Below are positions 35,456 to 43,743 of a DNA stretch of 64,000 nt, piece after piece. This DNA is from Acidobacteriota bacterium (GTDB lineage: Bacteria; Acidobacteriota; Holophagae; Holophagales; Holophagaceae). Numbering within the stretch: the stretch's first letter is position 1; each line of letters starts with the position of its first letter. Location: the NCBI GenBank assembly GCA_016195985.1, contig JACPYP010000016.1:62001-126000 (forward strand). Direction: 5' to 3'. The position numbers were made by a program, and so were the translations under genes. The notes beneath the pieces are model-generated. The model saw only the letters and a list, made by a program, of their open reading frames with translations, had not been told where the DNA came from and did no database searches.

Positions 35456-38029
35456 ATGATCGGCTTCCGCAGGCTTTTCCACCTTCTGTCGCACGGCCTG
35501 GGGCGGGTTTCGGCGCGCCGATGGGCGCCCGCCATGGCCCTGGCGGTTCTGCCGCCGCTGCTGGGGCAGGGCCAGGATCAGGTGGGATCCGTGACCGATG
35601 GCGGTACGCGGGTGGCCACGGGACAGATGGTGCGGCCGGCAGGGCAGGTGCTTTCCTTCCAGGGCCGCCCGCTGGATCTCGCCCTGGCCCGGGATGGCGC
35701 GACGCTGCTGGTGAAGACCGGTGAAGGCATCCTGGTGCTCGACCCGGCCAGCTGGACCCAGCGGCAGAGCCTGCCCTACCCGCCCAAGGACAGCGCCTCC
35801 ATGCACGGCCTGGCTCTGGCCGCGGATGGCCGCAGCGCCTGGGTGAGCACGGGCAACGGCTTTCTGGCCGAACTCATCCGGGACGGGGAGGTCTGGGTCT
35901 GGGGACGGCGCATCGCTCTGCCCTCGAAGGACAAAGGTTCCACCTACCCCTGTGGCCTGGCCCTGAGCGCCGATGGGCGCCAGGCCCTGGTGGCCCTGTC
36001 CCGGGCCAATGCCCTGGCGGTGGTGGATCTGCTGGAGGGTCAGGTGCAGACCGAGGTTCCGGTGGGAGTCGCGCCCTACGGGGTGGTCCTGGCCACGGAT
36101 GGCCGAAGCGCCTATGTATCCAATTGGGGAGGGCGGCGGCCTGGGACCGGCGAACGGAACATGGCCTCCTCCGGAACGCCGGTGGCGGTCGATGAGCGCG
36201 GCCTGCCCGCCAGCGGCACGGTATCCCAGGTGGATCTCGCCACGGGAAAGGTGGTCGCGGAAACCGAGGTGGGTCTTCATCCCTCCCAGATCCTTCTGGA
36301 TGGGGAGGGGAAGCGCCTCTTCGTGGCCAACGCCAATTCGGACAGCGTGTCGATCCTGGATGCGGCCGCGCTCGCCGTGCAGGCAACGGTGCCGGTCCGT
36401 CCCGACCCGGCACTGCCCTTCGGCAGCTTGTCCAATGCTTTGGCGCTGACGCACGATGGCCAGCGGCTCCTGGTGGCCAACGGAGGCAACAACGCGGTGG
36501 CCGTGGTGGATCTGGCCAAAGGGGCCAAGGTCGCGGGGTTCATTCCAGCGGGATGGTTTCCGGCGGCCCTCGCCACGGACGGCATCTCCCTTTTCATCGC
36601 CAATGCCAAGGGCGACGGTTCCCGCCAGGCGGAACCGGGCCACCGCAAATGGGCCGTGGGCTTGCAGCGGGGCACCCTCCAGAAGCTGCCCCTTCCCGCG
36701 GGCGCCGGACTGAAAGCCTTCACGGCGGAGGCTTCCGCCCTGAGCCTGATGCCCCAGACCCTGCGCAGCCTTGAGCGCGGACGGCGCGGCGTGAAGGCCA
36801 TGCCCGTGCCCCCGCGGCCGGGAGAGCCCTCGGTGTTCAAGCACGTGGTCTACGTGCTGAAAGAAAACCGCACCTACGACCAGGTGTTCGGCGATCTGAA
36901 ACAGGGCAACGGCGATCCGGATCTCTGCATCTACGGCCGCGACATCACGCCCAACCACCATGCCCTGGCCGAAGGCTTCGTGCTGCTGGACAACTACTAC
37001 TGCAACGGCATCGTGTCCGCCGACGGCCACCAGTGGGCCACCCAGGGCATCACCTCCGACTACCAGGAGAAGGCTTTCGGGGAGTGGACGCGCAGCTACG
37101 ATTTCGGCACCGATCCCCTGGCCTTCGCCCCCACGCCCTTCCTTTGGGATCACGCGCTGACCCGGGGCCTCAGCTTCCGCAACTACGGCGAGTTCGATTT
37201 CCCGGTCTTGCCGCCCAAGACCACCTGGGACGATTTCCGGCAGGCAGTTCCGGAAGCCACCTTCCAGCAGAGCCTTTCCCTGGAGGCCCTGCGGCCCTAC
37301 ACATCGCCCACCTTTCCCGGATGGGAGATGCGCATTCCCGATCAGGTGCGGGTGGATGCCTTTCTGAAGGAGTTCCGGGAGGCGGAGGCCAGCGGCCAGT
37401 GGCCCAGCCTCATCCTCGTTTACCTTCCCCAGGACCACACCCGCGGCGCCGCGCCGGGCGCGCCCACTCCCCGCGCCCATCTGGCCGACAACGACCTGGC
37501 CCTGGGCCGGCTGGTGGAGGCCATCTCCAGGAGCCGCTTCTGGAAGGACACCTGCATCTTCGTGAACGAGGACGATCCCCAGGACGGCTTCGACCACGTG
37601 GACGGCCACCGCTCCCTCTGCCTCGTGATCAGCCCCTACACCCAGCGGGGCAAGGTGGTGTCGCGCTTCTACAACCAGAATTCCGTCCTTCGCACCATGG
37701 AGCTCATGCTGGGCCTGCCGCCCATGAACCAGTTGGATGGCGTCGCCCCCGCCATGCAAGCCTGCTTCACCGCCAAGCCGGATTTCAGCCCCTTCAAGGC
37801 CCTGCCCAACCGGGTTCCGCTGGAGGAAAAGAACCCTCCTGGTCCCGCCATGTCCATGGATTTCAGCCGGCCTGACCGCATCGACGACAACGCCCTGAAC
37901 CGCGTGCTTTGGATGGCCGAAAAAGGCGCCGTTCCCTACCCGGCCCACCTCGCTGGAGGCCACGGCAAGGGGCTGAAACGCCTGGGGCTGAAATTGGATG
38001 CCCTGGCCGCCGTCGATGATGACGACTGA
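35456..38029 (+). CDS. YVTN beta-propeller fused to a phosphoesterase domain, secreted
   Basis: 857 aa. An N-terminal hydrophobic segment (ARRWAPAMALAVLPPLLGQG) probably exports it. Residues about 45-440 form a beta-propeller of YVTN/NHL-like repeats (LDLALARDGATLLVKTGEGI, VAVVDLLEG, RLFVANANSDSVSILDAA, LLVANGGNNAVAVVDLAKG). From about 460 a phosphoesterase domain of the acid phosphatase/phospholipase C superfamily follows: FKHVVYVLKENRTYDQVFGD, LLDNYYCNGIVSADGHQWAT, IFVNEDDPQDGFDHVDGHRS, with the metal-binding Glu/Asn near the start and Asp/His later. Such fusions are known but their substrates are not. GAGG precedes the ATG. Its place between sugar kinase and GH20 suggests removing phosphate or phospho-substituents from glycans, which is inference. 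Confidence 0.85.
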   Translation: MIGFRRLFHLLSHGLGRVSARRWAPAMALAVLPPLLGQGQDQVGSVTDGGTRVATGQMVRPAGQVLSFQGRPLDLALARDGATLLVKTGEGILVLDPASWTQRQSLPYPPKDSASMHGLALAADGRSAWVSTGNGFLAELIRDGEVWVWGRRIALPSKDKGSTYPCGLALSADGRQALVALSRANALAVVDLLEGQVQTEVPVGVAPYGVVLATDGRSAYVSNWGGRRPGTGERNMASSGTPVAVDERGLPASGTVSQVDLATGKVVAETEVGLHPSQILLDGEGKRLFVANANSDSVSILDAAALAVQATVPVRPDPALPFGSLSNALALTHDGQRLLVANGGNNAVAVVDLAKGAKVAGFIPAGWFPAALATDGISLFIANAKGDGSRQAEPGHRKWAVGLQRGTLQKLPLPAGAGLKAFTAEASALSLMPQTLRSLERGRRGVKAMPVPPRPGEPSVFKHVVYVLKENRTYDQVFGDLKQGNGDPDLCIYGRDITPNHHALAEGFVLLDNYYCNGIVSADGHQWATQGITSDYQEKAFGEWTRSYDFGTDPLAFAPTPFLWDHALTRGLSFRNYGEFDFPVLPPKTTWDDFRQAVPEATFQQSLSLEALRPYTSPTFPGWEMRIPDQVRVDAFLKEFREAEASGQWPSLILVYLPQDHTRGAAPGAPTPRAHLADNDLALGRLVEAISRSRFWKDTCIFVNEDDPQDGFDHVDGHRSLCLVISPYTQRGKVVSRFYNQNSVLRTMELMLGLPPMNQLDGVAPAMQACFTAKPDFSPFKALPNRVPLEEKNPPGPAMSMDFSRPDRIDDNALNRVLWMAEKGAVPYPAHLAGGHGKGLKRLGLKLDALAAVDDDD

Positions 38030-38069
38030 AACCGCAGGGCTGCCCGCCCCATTGATGGAGTCGACCAAG

Positions 38070-39797
38070 ATGCGCCAAAGGATTTCGCTCCGCCTCGCCT
38101 TCCAGTTGGCTTTGCTCGCCCTTGCTCCGGCCTTCCTGGCGGCCCAGGATCTCATCCCGGTGCCCTCCCAGATGAAGGTCTCAGGTGGACGCGTGGTTCT
38201 GGGTCCCGCCACCCGGCTGGTGGCCGAAGGCGATGCCCGCCCGGTGGCGGAGCGGTTGCGGGCCTATCTCCAGCCGGCCACCGGCCTGCCGCTCGCCATC
38301 CAAGAGCGGGGCAGGGAAAAGCAGGGCGGGCGCGACGCCGTTCTGCTGACCCTGGATCCCGAGGCCAGCGCCCTGGGCCCGGAAGGCTACCGCCTGGAGG
38401 CGGCGGATGGCCGCATCGAGATCCGGGCCCCCAAGCCGGCGGGCCTCTTCTACGGCATCCAGACCCTGCGCCAGCTGCTTTCCCGCGAGGTTTTCCGGCA
38501 GGCCAAGGCCGATGGCGTTTCCTGGTCCGTTCCCGCCTGCGTCATCGAAGACCGGCCCCGGTTCCCCTGGCGCGGCAGCCACCTCGACGTGGGCCGCCAC
38601 TTCCTGCCCAAGGATTTCATCAAGAAGCACCTGGACCTCATGGCCCTGCACAAACTCAATGTCTTCCACTGGCACCTCACCGAGGATCAGGGCTGGCGCC
38701 TGGAGATCAAGAAATACCCGAAGCTGACGGAAGTCGGCGCCTGGCGCAAAGAAACGGTGTTGCCCGTCTATTGGAAGGCCGACTTCGCAGGACAGCGGCT
38801 GTTCGACGGAACGCCGCACGGGGGTTTCTACACCCAGGAAGATGCGAAGGAAATCGTGGCCTACGCGGCGGAGCGTTTCATCACCGTGGTTCCTGAGATC
38901 GAGATGCCCGGGCATAGCACCGCGGCCATCGCCGCCTATCCCGAACTGGGGAACTTCCCCGACCGCAAGGTGGAGGTGGGCACAGCCTGGGGCGTCTTCC
39001 GCTCGACCTATGGGGTGGAGGATTCCAACATCCAGTTCCTGAAGGATGTGCTGGATGAGGTGATGGCGGTCTTTCCTTCCACCACCATCCACATCGGCGG
39101 CGATGAGTGCCCCAAATCCGAATGGGCCCGGAGCGAGCGGGCGCTGGCCCGGATGAAACGGGAAGGCATGGTCCCTGCCACCGCCACCCTGGCCGATCTC
39201 CAGGCCTACCGGAACGAGAAGGGAGAGCTTGCCGAGCACCCCGCGCTCCACAAGCTTCAGGCCTGGTTCATCCGGCAGGTCGATGCCTACCTCGCTTCCA
39301 AGGGACGGCGGCTCATGGGCTGGTCCGAGATCCTCGAAGGCGGCTTGGCGCCGAACGCCGCCGTGATGAGCTGGCTGGGCGAAGACGCGGGCATTCAAGC
39401 GGCCAAGGCAGGACATGACGTGGTGATGGCGCCTGAAAGCCACACCTACTTCGACTACTACCAGGCCAAGGGCAACGAACCCCTGGCCATCGGAGGATTC
39501 ACGCCCCTCGAAAAAGCCTACGGGTACGACCCCATGCCCGCAGGCCTGGACGCCGCCCAGCAACGCCACATCCTTGGCGTGCAGGGCCAGCTGTGGACCG
39601 AATTCGTCTCCACGCCCGCCAAGGCGGAGTACATGATTTGGCCCCGCCTGGCGGCCCTGGCGGAAGTGGGCTGGAGCCCCAAGGGAAAGCGCGACCCCCG
39701 CGAATTCCTGGGGCGCCTCAGGGTTCATCTGAAGCGTCTGGATGTCCTGGCCGTCAACTACCGCCCCCTGGACGGGGCCCAATCCCTTCCCCGCTAG
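38070..39797 (+). CDS. Beta-N-acetylhexosaminidase, GH20, secreted
   Basis: 575 aa. ATG 38070 (MRQRISLRLAFQLALLALAP) has GGAG nine bases upstream and gives a clean signal peptide ending LAAQ. The GH20b domain (about 26-150) is followed by the catalytic TIM barrel from about 155: GSHLDVGRHFLPKDFIKKHL, NVFHWHLTEDQGWRLEIKKY, EIEMPGHSTAAIAAYPEL and the Asp-Glu pair in HIGGDECPKSEW (about residue 345). In this family the Asp orients the 2-acetamido group for substrate-assisted cleavage. It releases terminal beta-GlcNAc or GalNAc, feeding the kinase-nucleotidyltransferase-epimerase genes just upstream. Confidence 0.94.
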   Translation: MRQRISLRLAFQLALLALAPAFLAAQDLIPVPSQMKVSGGRVVLGPATRLVAEGDARPVAERLRAYLQPATGLPLAIQERGREKQGGRDAVLLTLDPEASALGPEGYRLEAADGRIEIRAPKPAGLFYGIQTLRQLLSREVFRQAKADGVSWSVPACVIEDRPRFPWRGSHLDVGRHFLPKDFIKKHLDLMALHKLNVFHWHLTEDQGWRLEIKKYPKLTEVGAWRKETVLPVYWKADFAGQRLFDGTPHGGFYTQEDAKEIVAYAAERFITVVPEIEMPGHSTAAIAAYPELGNFPDRKVEVGTAWGVFRSTYGVEDSNIQFLKDVLDEVMAVFPSTTIHIGGDECPKSEWARSERALARMKREGMVPATATLADLQAYRNEKGELAEHPALHKLQAWFIRQVDAYLASKGRRLMGWSEILEGGLAPNAAVMSWLGEDAGIQAAKAGHDVVMAPESHTYFDYYQAKGNEPLAIGGFTPLEKAYGYDPMPAGLDAAQQRHILGVQGQLWTEFVSTPAKAEYMIWPRLAALAEVGWSPKGKRDPREFLGRLRVHLKRLDVLAVNYRPLDGAQSLPR

Positions 39798-39831
39798 ACC
39801 TCCTTCCACCCGTTTCTTTTCCGAGGCATCC

Positions 39832-41673
39832 ATGAAACGCCTTCTCATCTCTTTCTGCACCCTGGCGCTGGCGGCAGCCCCCTGTTCGGCGAAGGCGCCC
39901 AAGGCCTCGTCCTTTGCCATCCAGGGAGAACGCTTCCTGGCCGACGGAAAGCCCTTCATCGTCCGCAGCGGGGAGATGCACTACCCCCGCGTGCCCCGCG
40001 CCAGCTGGCGCGACCGCATGAAGAAGATGCGGGCCATGGGGCTGAACACGCTCTGCACCTACGTGTTCTGGAACCTCCACGAGCCCGAGCCGGGCCGCTT
40101 CGATTTCAGCGGCGACCTCGATCTCGCGGCCTACCTGCGCACGGCGCAGGAGGAAGGGCTGAAAGTCATCCTCCGGCCCGGCCCCTACATCTGCACCGAA
40201 TGGGAATTCGGCGGCCTGCCCGCATGGCTGCTGAAGGAGGCGGACATGAAGGTCCGCACAGCGGATCCCCGCTTCCTCGCCGCGGCGGCGAAGTATCTCA
40301 AGCGTGTGGGCCAGGAGGTGGACGCCCTCCAGGCGGATCGCGGCGGTCCCATCGTCATGGTGCAGGTGGAGAACGAGTACGGGTCCTTCGGCAAGGACAT
40401 GGCCTACAAGCAGGCCATCCGCCAGGCCATGGTGGACGCCGGCTTCCGCGCGCAGCTTTACACCAGCGACGGCCCCGGCCAGGACATGCTGGCGGGGGGC
40501 ACCTTCCCGGACCTGCTGCCCACGGTGAATTTCGGCGCCGGTCCCGAATGCGCCGAGGCCTTCGCGGAGCTGGACAAGTTCCGGAAGGGCATCCCGAAGA
40601 TGTGCGGCGAGTACTGGGCGGGCTGGTTCGACCACTACGGCAAGGCCCACCACACCACCGATCCCAAGGAGGGCGCGGCGGGCGTCACCTGGATGCTGCA
40701 ACGGGGCATCAGCTTCAATCTCTACATGTTCCACGGCGGCACGAATTTCGGCTTCATGAACGGCGCCAACTGGACAGGCCGCTACGCCCCCGACACCACC
40801 AGCTACGACTACGACGTGATGCTGGACGAGGCAGGCCGGCCTACGCCCAAATTCTTCGCCTACCGCGAGGCCATCCGGCCCTTCCTGGCCAAGGGTGAAA
40901 AGCTTCCAGACCTGCCCGCGCCGCAGCCCGTGATCGAGATCCCCGCGTTCCGGTTCACCGAGTCCGCGCCGCTCTCCCAGCTGCTCAAGGCCCCCGTGCG
41001 CGCCGAGGGGCCCCTGGCCATGGAAGCCCTCGGCCAGGGCTACGGGTACGTGCTCTACCGCCACGCGGTGGCCGGGGCCTCCCGCGAGGTGCTGGAGGTG
41101 AAGGATGTCCGCGACTACGCGGTGGTGCTGCAAGGCGGGCGGCGCTTCGGCAGCCTGGACCGGCGTCTGCGGCAGGGCAGCCTGGACGTGGATCTGAAGG
41201 CGGGCGAACCCCTGGACATCCTCGTGGAGAACACCGGCCGCATCAACTTCGACAAGGCCATGCTGGAAGAGCGCAAAGGGATTCTGGGCGGCGTGACGCT
41301 GGGCGGCAAGGCGCTGAAGGGCTGGGACTGCTACAGCCTGCCCCTGTCGGATCTCAGCGGCCTGCGGTTCCAGCCGGGCCACACGGCCGCGCCCGCCTTG
41401 CACCGGGCCAGCTTCGATCTCACGAACGTGGGCGACACCTTCCTGGATCTGCGCGGCTGGGGCAAGGGCCAGGTTTTCGTCAACGGCCGGAACCTGGGCC
41501 GCCATTGGAACCTGGGGCCCATGGATACCCTCTTCTGCCCCGCCACCTTCCTGAAGGCGGGCCGCAACGAAGTGATCGTGCTCGAACTGGAACCCGCCTC
41601 CCAGCGCGAGATGCGGGGCCTGAAACAGCCCGTGCTCAGCCAGGGCCTGCGGGCCGAGACGTCCGAACCCTGA
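39832..41673 (+). CDS. Beta-galactosidase, GH35, secreted
   Basis: 613 aa. ATG 39832 (MKRLLISFCTLALAAAPCSA) follows GAGG and begins a signal peptide. GH35 features: GEMHYPRVPRASWRDRMKKM, NTLCTYVFWNLHEPEPGRFD, acid/base Glu in IVMVQVENEYGSFG (about residue 180), nucleophile Glu in KMCGEYWAGWFDHYG (about 259) and FHGGTNFGFMNGANW. C-terminal beta-sandwich domains end with GQVFVNGRNLGRHWNLGP. Cleaves terminal beta-galactose, commonly beta-1,3 in short GH35 enzymes of this form, which would suit Gal-beta-1,3-HexNAc units. It is the last gene of the plus-strand run. Confidence 0.94.
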   Translation: MKRLLISFCTLALAAAPCSAKAPKASSFAIQGERFLADGKPFIVRSGEMHYPRVPRASWRDRMKKMRAMGLNTLCTYVFWNLHEPEPGRFDFSGDLDLAAYLRTAQEEGLKVILRPGPYICTEWEFGGLPAWLLKEADMKVRTADPRFLAAAAKYLKRVGQEVDALQADRGGPIVMVQVENEYGSFGKDMAYKQAIRQAMVDAGFRAQLYTSDGPGQDMLAGGTFPDLLPTVNFGAGPECAEAFAELDKFRKGIPKMCGEYWAGWFDHYGKAHHTTDPKEGAAGVTWMLQRGISFNLYMFHGGTNFGFMNGANWTGRYAPDTTSYDYDVMLDEAGRPTPKFFAYREAIRPFLAKGEKLPDLPAPQPVIEIPAFRFTESAPLSQLLKAPVRAEGPLAMEALGQGYGYVLYRHAVAGASREVLEVKDVRDYAVVLQGGRRFGSLDRRLRQGSLDVDLKAGEPLDILVENTGRINFDKAMLEERKGILGGVTLGGKALKGWDCYSLPLSDLSGLRFQPGHTAAPALHRASFDLTNVGDTFLDLRGWGKGQVFVNGRNLGRHWNLGPMDTLFCPATFLKAGRNEVIVLELEPASQREMRGLKQPVLSQGLRAETSEP

Positions 41674-41774
41674 CCGGCGGCTTCCCGCCGCCCGCGCCGC
41701 CATAGGACAAAGCCATTGGATTTGAAATTAACGATCGATTCAAGTGGCGCGATTTGGCGACGATACCTTTGGGT

Positions 41775-42161
41775 ATGACGAGAGTCTTGGTCATCGACGA
41801 CAGCCAGATGATGCGTCTCTACCTTCGCCGCTGCCTTGAGAAAGGCGGTTACGAGGTGGAGGACTGGATGCCCCTCTCGGCCATGGAGATCCCCGACCGC
41901 CTTCGGGACTGGGCGCCGGATCTCCTCCTGACGGACTACGCCATGGCGGGCTGCAACGGCGCCACCGTGGTCCGCATGGCCCAGAGGGTGGCCCCGGACC
42001 TGCCCGTGGTGGTGCTCACCGCCTTCACGGACGAGGACCTGGAGTCCCAGCTGGCCCGGCTGGGCGTGTGCGCCGTGCTGCACAAGCCCATCGCCCCGGA
42101 GCAACTGATCTCCGTGATCCAGGAGGTGCTGGAGCGGAGCGCGCAGGGGGTAGAGGTCTAA
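41775..42161 (+). CDS. Single-domain response regulator (CheY-like)
   Basis: 128 aa receiver only. It has the acidic pair in VLVIDDSQMMRLYL, the phospho-acceptor Asp in DLLLTDYAMAGCNGATVV, Thr/Ala in VVVLTAFTDED and the Lys in VLHKPIAPEQL. The start is ATG 41775 (MTRVLVID); an in-frame TTG at 41754 exists and no good ribosome site is visible for either. No output domain is present, so it acts by protein contact or in a phosphorelay with a distant kinase. It faces the XRE gene tail-to-tail with nine bases between them. Confidence 0.9.
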   Translation: MTRVLVIDDSQMMRLYLRRCLEKGGYEVEDWMPLSAMEIPDRLRDWAPDLLLTDYAMAGCNGATVVRMAQRVAPDLPVVVLTAFTDEDLESQLARLGVCAVLHKPIAPEQLISVIQEVLERSAQGVEV

Positions 42162-42169
42162 GGTCCGTT

Positions 42170-42667
42170 TTAACTGAGCAGCTTGCGGACCAGGTCTTCG
42201 ATCGAGTCGGACCGGCCGGGACGGCTGGCCAGGGCGTAGGCATCCGCGATCGCGTTCGATAGCTCGTTCAGGGAATGCTTGGATTTCTCCCGGAGGGCGA
42301 CCTGAATCGCCCGCCCCAGCAACCCCGGATCGATCTGGTTCACGGGTTGGAGATGCTCGGCGCACCGCATTCCGCGTTCCCCCTGGGAATCCCTGACCCG
42401 GTTCTTGGCGCCGAGAACGTAATCAGGCTCAGGGAGCATGGGCTCTTTGCCGGTCAGAAGCCATTCGGGAGAGACGCCAGTCCCATTTGCGAGCGCGATG
42501 ATTCGCGCACTGGATGGCGTGGTTTCGCCGGCGCGGTACGCATTGATGGTGCGGCGCGACAGTCCGCTTTTCTGCGCCACGGCCGAAGGCCCGCCCGCCA
42601 GGTTGATGGCGGTCCGGATCCGAATAATTAAATCCTCGCTTGGCTTGCCTTGCGGTGATTTGCTCAT
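42170..42667 (-). CDS. XRE-type helix-turn-helix repressor, phage-like
   Basis: 165 aa. The N-terminal HTH spans about residues 14-68 (IRIRTAINLAGGPSAVAQKS, GLSRRTINAYRAGETTPSS) and ends SPEWLLTGKEP, a form common in phage CI-type repressors. The C-terminal 90 residues (QVALREKSKHSLNELSNAIA) are helical and of no named family; no LexA-type peptidase residues are evident. It is divergent from a Ner-like gene across a 244-base region with a palindrome. AGGA lies 11 bases before the ATG. Probable master repressor of a Mu-like or satellite element now reduced to its switch. Confidence 0.82.
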   Translation of the reverse strand: MSKSPQGKPSEDLIIRIRTAINLAGGPSAVAQKSGLSRRTINAYRAGETTPSSARIIALANGTGVSPEWLLTGKEPMLPEPDYVLGAKNRVRDSQGERGMRCAEHLQPVNQIDPGLLGRAIQVALREKSKHSLNELSNAIADAYALASRPGRSDSIEDLVRKLLS

Positions 42668-42911
42668 TTTGTGTCATTTCCTGCTTGACTATGTGCGAGT
42701 AGCTGCACATGCTTTCTTCCGTTGGCAAACGGCAGACCCACGACAACCCCGGCCGGAGGAACACGGGTGAGGGGGCCCTGCGTTCCGCCTGCCTTCGCAA
42801 TCCGATGGCCTTCTCTGAGCCCCGCCCCCTTGCCCATACCGACTCCCCTTGCCTGAACCTTCAACCGGATCTTACCAACGCCAATTTTCGCAGGTTTGGA
42901 GCGAATACCCA
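42668..42911. promoter_or_regulatory. Operator region between divergent XRE and Ner-like genes
   Basis: At 42691-42710 ATGTGC and GCACAT form a perfect 6-bp inverted repeat around an 8-bp centre. It lies immediately upstream of the repressor start, next to a TTGACT (42685-42690) that could be a rightward -35 box. ATGTGC recurs at 42912-42917 over the Ner-like start codon. The remainder of the gap shows no gene. Confidence 0.55.
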
Positions 42912-43166
42912 ATGTGCAGCGTTAGCAAACGCAAGGCAAAGAATTGGAGCCCCCAGCGGATTACCCGCGCCCTGCACGAAAGAGGGGTGACCCACGGCGT
43001 CCTGGCCATTCGGCTTGGAAGGGCGCGCAGCACGGTCTCGCAGGTCGTTGGCGGGCGCATGAAGAGCGCGGCCGTCGCCGCCGCCGTCGCCTCCGAGTTG
43101 GGCACCACGCCGGACGTGATTTGGCCGCAGATCTACCCCGCGGGTTCGCCAGCCCTCGGCCGCTAG
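42912..43166 (+). CDS. Ner-like (Nlp) winged-helix DNA-binding protein
   Basis: 84 aa. The pattern NWSPQRITRALHERGVTHGV, AIRLGRARSTVSQVVGG, SELGTTPDVIWPQIYPAG is that of Mu Ner and its relatives (Trp at the start, LG....IWP at the end). Ner is the early negative regulator that opposes the repressor in transposable phages; cellular homologues (Nlp/SfsB) also exist. ATG 42912 (MCSVSKRKAKNW) is chosen because it begins just before the conserved domain. The reading frame extends upstream but without a better start. Pairing with a divergent XRE repressor supports a phage origin. Confidence 0.82.
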   Translation: MCSVSKRKAKNWSPQRITRALHERGVTHGVLAIRLGRARSTVSQVVGGRMKSAAVAAAVASELGTTPDVIWPQIYPAGSPALGR

Positions 43167-43212
43167 CAACCACAGATTCAGTCGGCCGCGGTGGCCAGAG
43201 ACTTGGATGCCC

Positions 43213-43368
43213 ATGATGCGACCCTCTGACAGCCTTACCGATCCTCAATGGCCTCACTGGCCCCATTGGCTCCGCATGGCCACCACGGCCCTGTTGCTGG
43301 TCTACCTGGCCCTGCGGCCACCGAAGGCGGACCCCACCGAAAACACAACCCGCTGGAGGCGTCCATGA
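43213..43368 (+). CDS. Small membrane ORF (51 aa) coupled to the next gene
   Basis: MMRPSDSLTDPQWPHWPHWL is followed by one membrane segment (MATTALLLVYLALR) and a polar tail (PTENTTRWRRP). Its TGA overlaps the ATG of the next gene (ATGA at 43365-43368). No strong ribosome site precedes it. Tandem WPHWPHW is distinctive. It is too short to name. The overlap and hydrophobic segment argue that it is real. Confidence 0.4.
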   Translation: MMRPSDSLTDPQWPHWPHWLRMATTALLLVYLALRPPKADPTENTTRWRRP

Positions 43369-43697
43369 GTCTGACCCCCCGATTCCCGCGACTGGCCCGG
43401 GTCTTCAAGCGCCTGACCAACGCGTTCCGGAAGGCTCCTTCCCGATCGCCCAGGCCGGCCCGTCATTCGCTGAACCCCCAGTTCTCCACCATCCGCGAAG
43501 TGATCTATCACACCTGGGACATGCACGAGCAGGCCCAGGTCGTGGTGACCCTCGTGCTGGACCGCGACCAGGGCCTCCACATCTTCATGGCCAACACCAC
43601 GCACGAAGCAGCAGTGCCCTCCTTGCATGACCGGGTGCTCAACATCCTGGCCAGCGCCACCGGGATCATCATGGCGGCGGTGAGGGGGGCGGGGTAG
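43365..43697 (+). CDS. Hypothetical 110-aa protein
   Basis: ATG 43365 has GGAGGCGTCC directly upstream. A basic N-terminal third (MSLTPRFPRLARVFKRLTNA) is followed by a folded-looking region (FSTIREVIYHTWDMHEQAQV, DRDQGLHIFMANTTHEAAVP) and a C-terminal hydrophobic helix (NILASATGIIMAAVRGAG). No family recognised. Translationally coupled to the small membrane ORF; the two may be cargo or remnants of the Ner/XRE element. Confidence 0.55.
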   Translation: MSLTPRFPRLARVFKRLTNAFRKAPSRSPRPARHSLNPQFSTIREVIYHTWDMHEQAQVVVTLVLDRDQGLHIFMANTTHEAAVPSLHDRVLNILASATGIIMAAVRGAG

Positions 43698-43743
43698 GGC
43701 AGGCGAAAGCCCATGGCGTTTGGGTTTTGGGGATGCCTTGGGA

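Noticed and set aside
35270-38212. 980-codon minus-strand frame opposite the kinase and phosphoesterase genes
   Set aside because: Crosses two real genes with complete motifs on the other strand and has no start signal or domain.
41754-41774. TTG start for the single-domain response regulator
   Set aside because: The seven added residues are not part of the receiver fold and have no ribosome site; ATG 41775 is more likely, though it too lacks a clear site.
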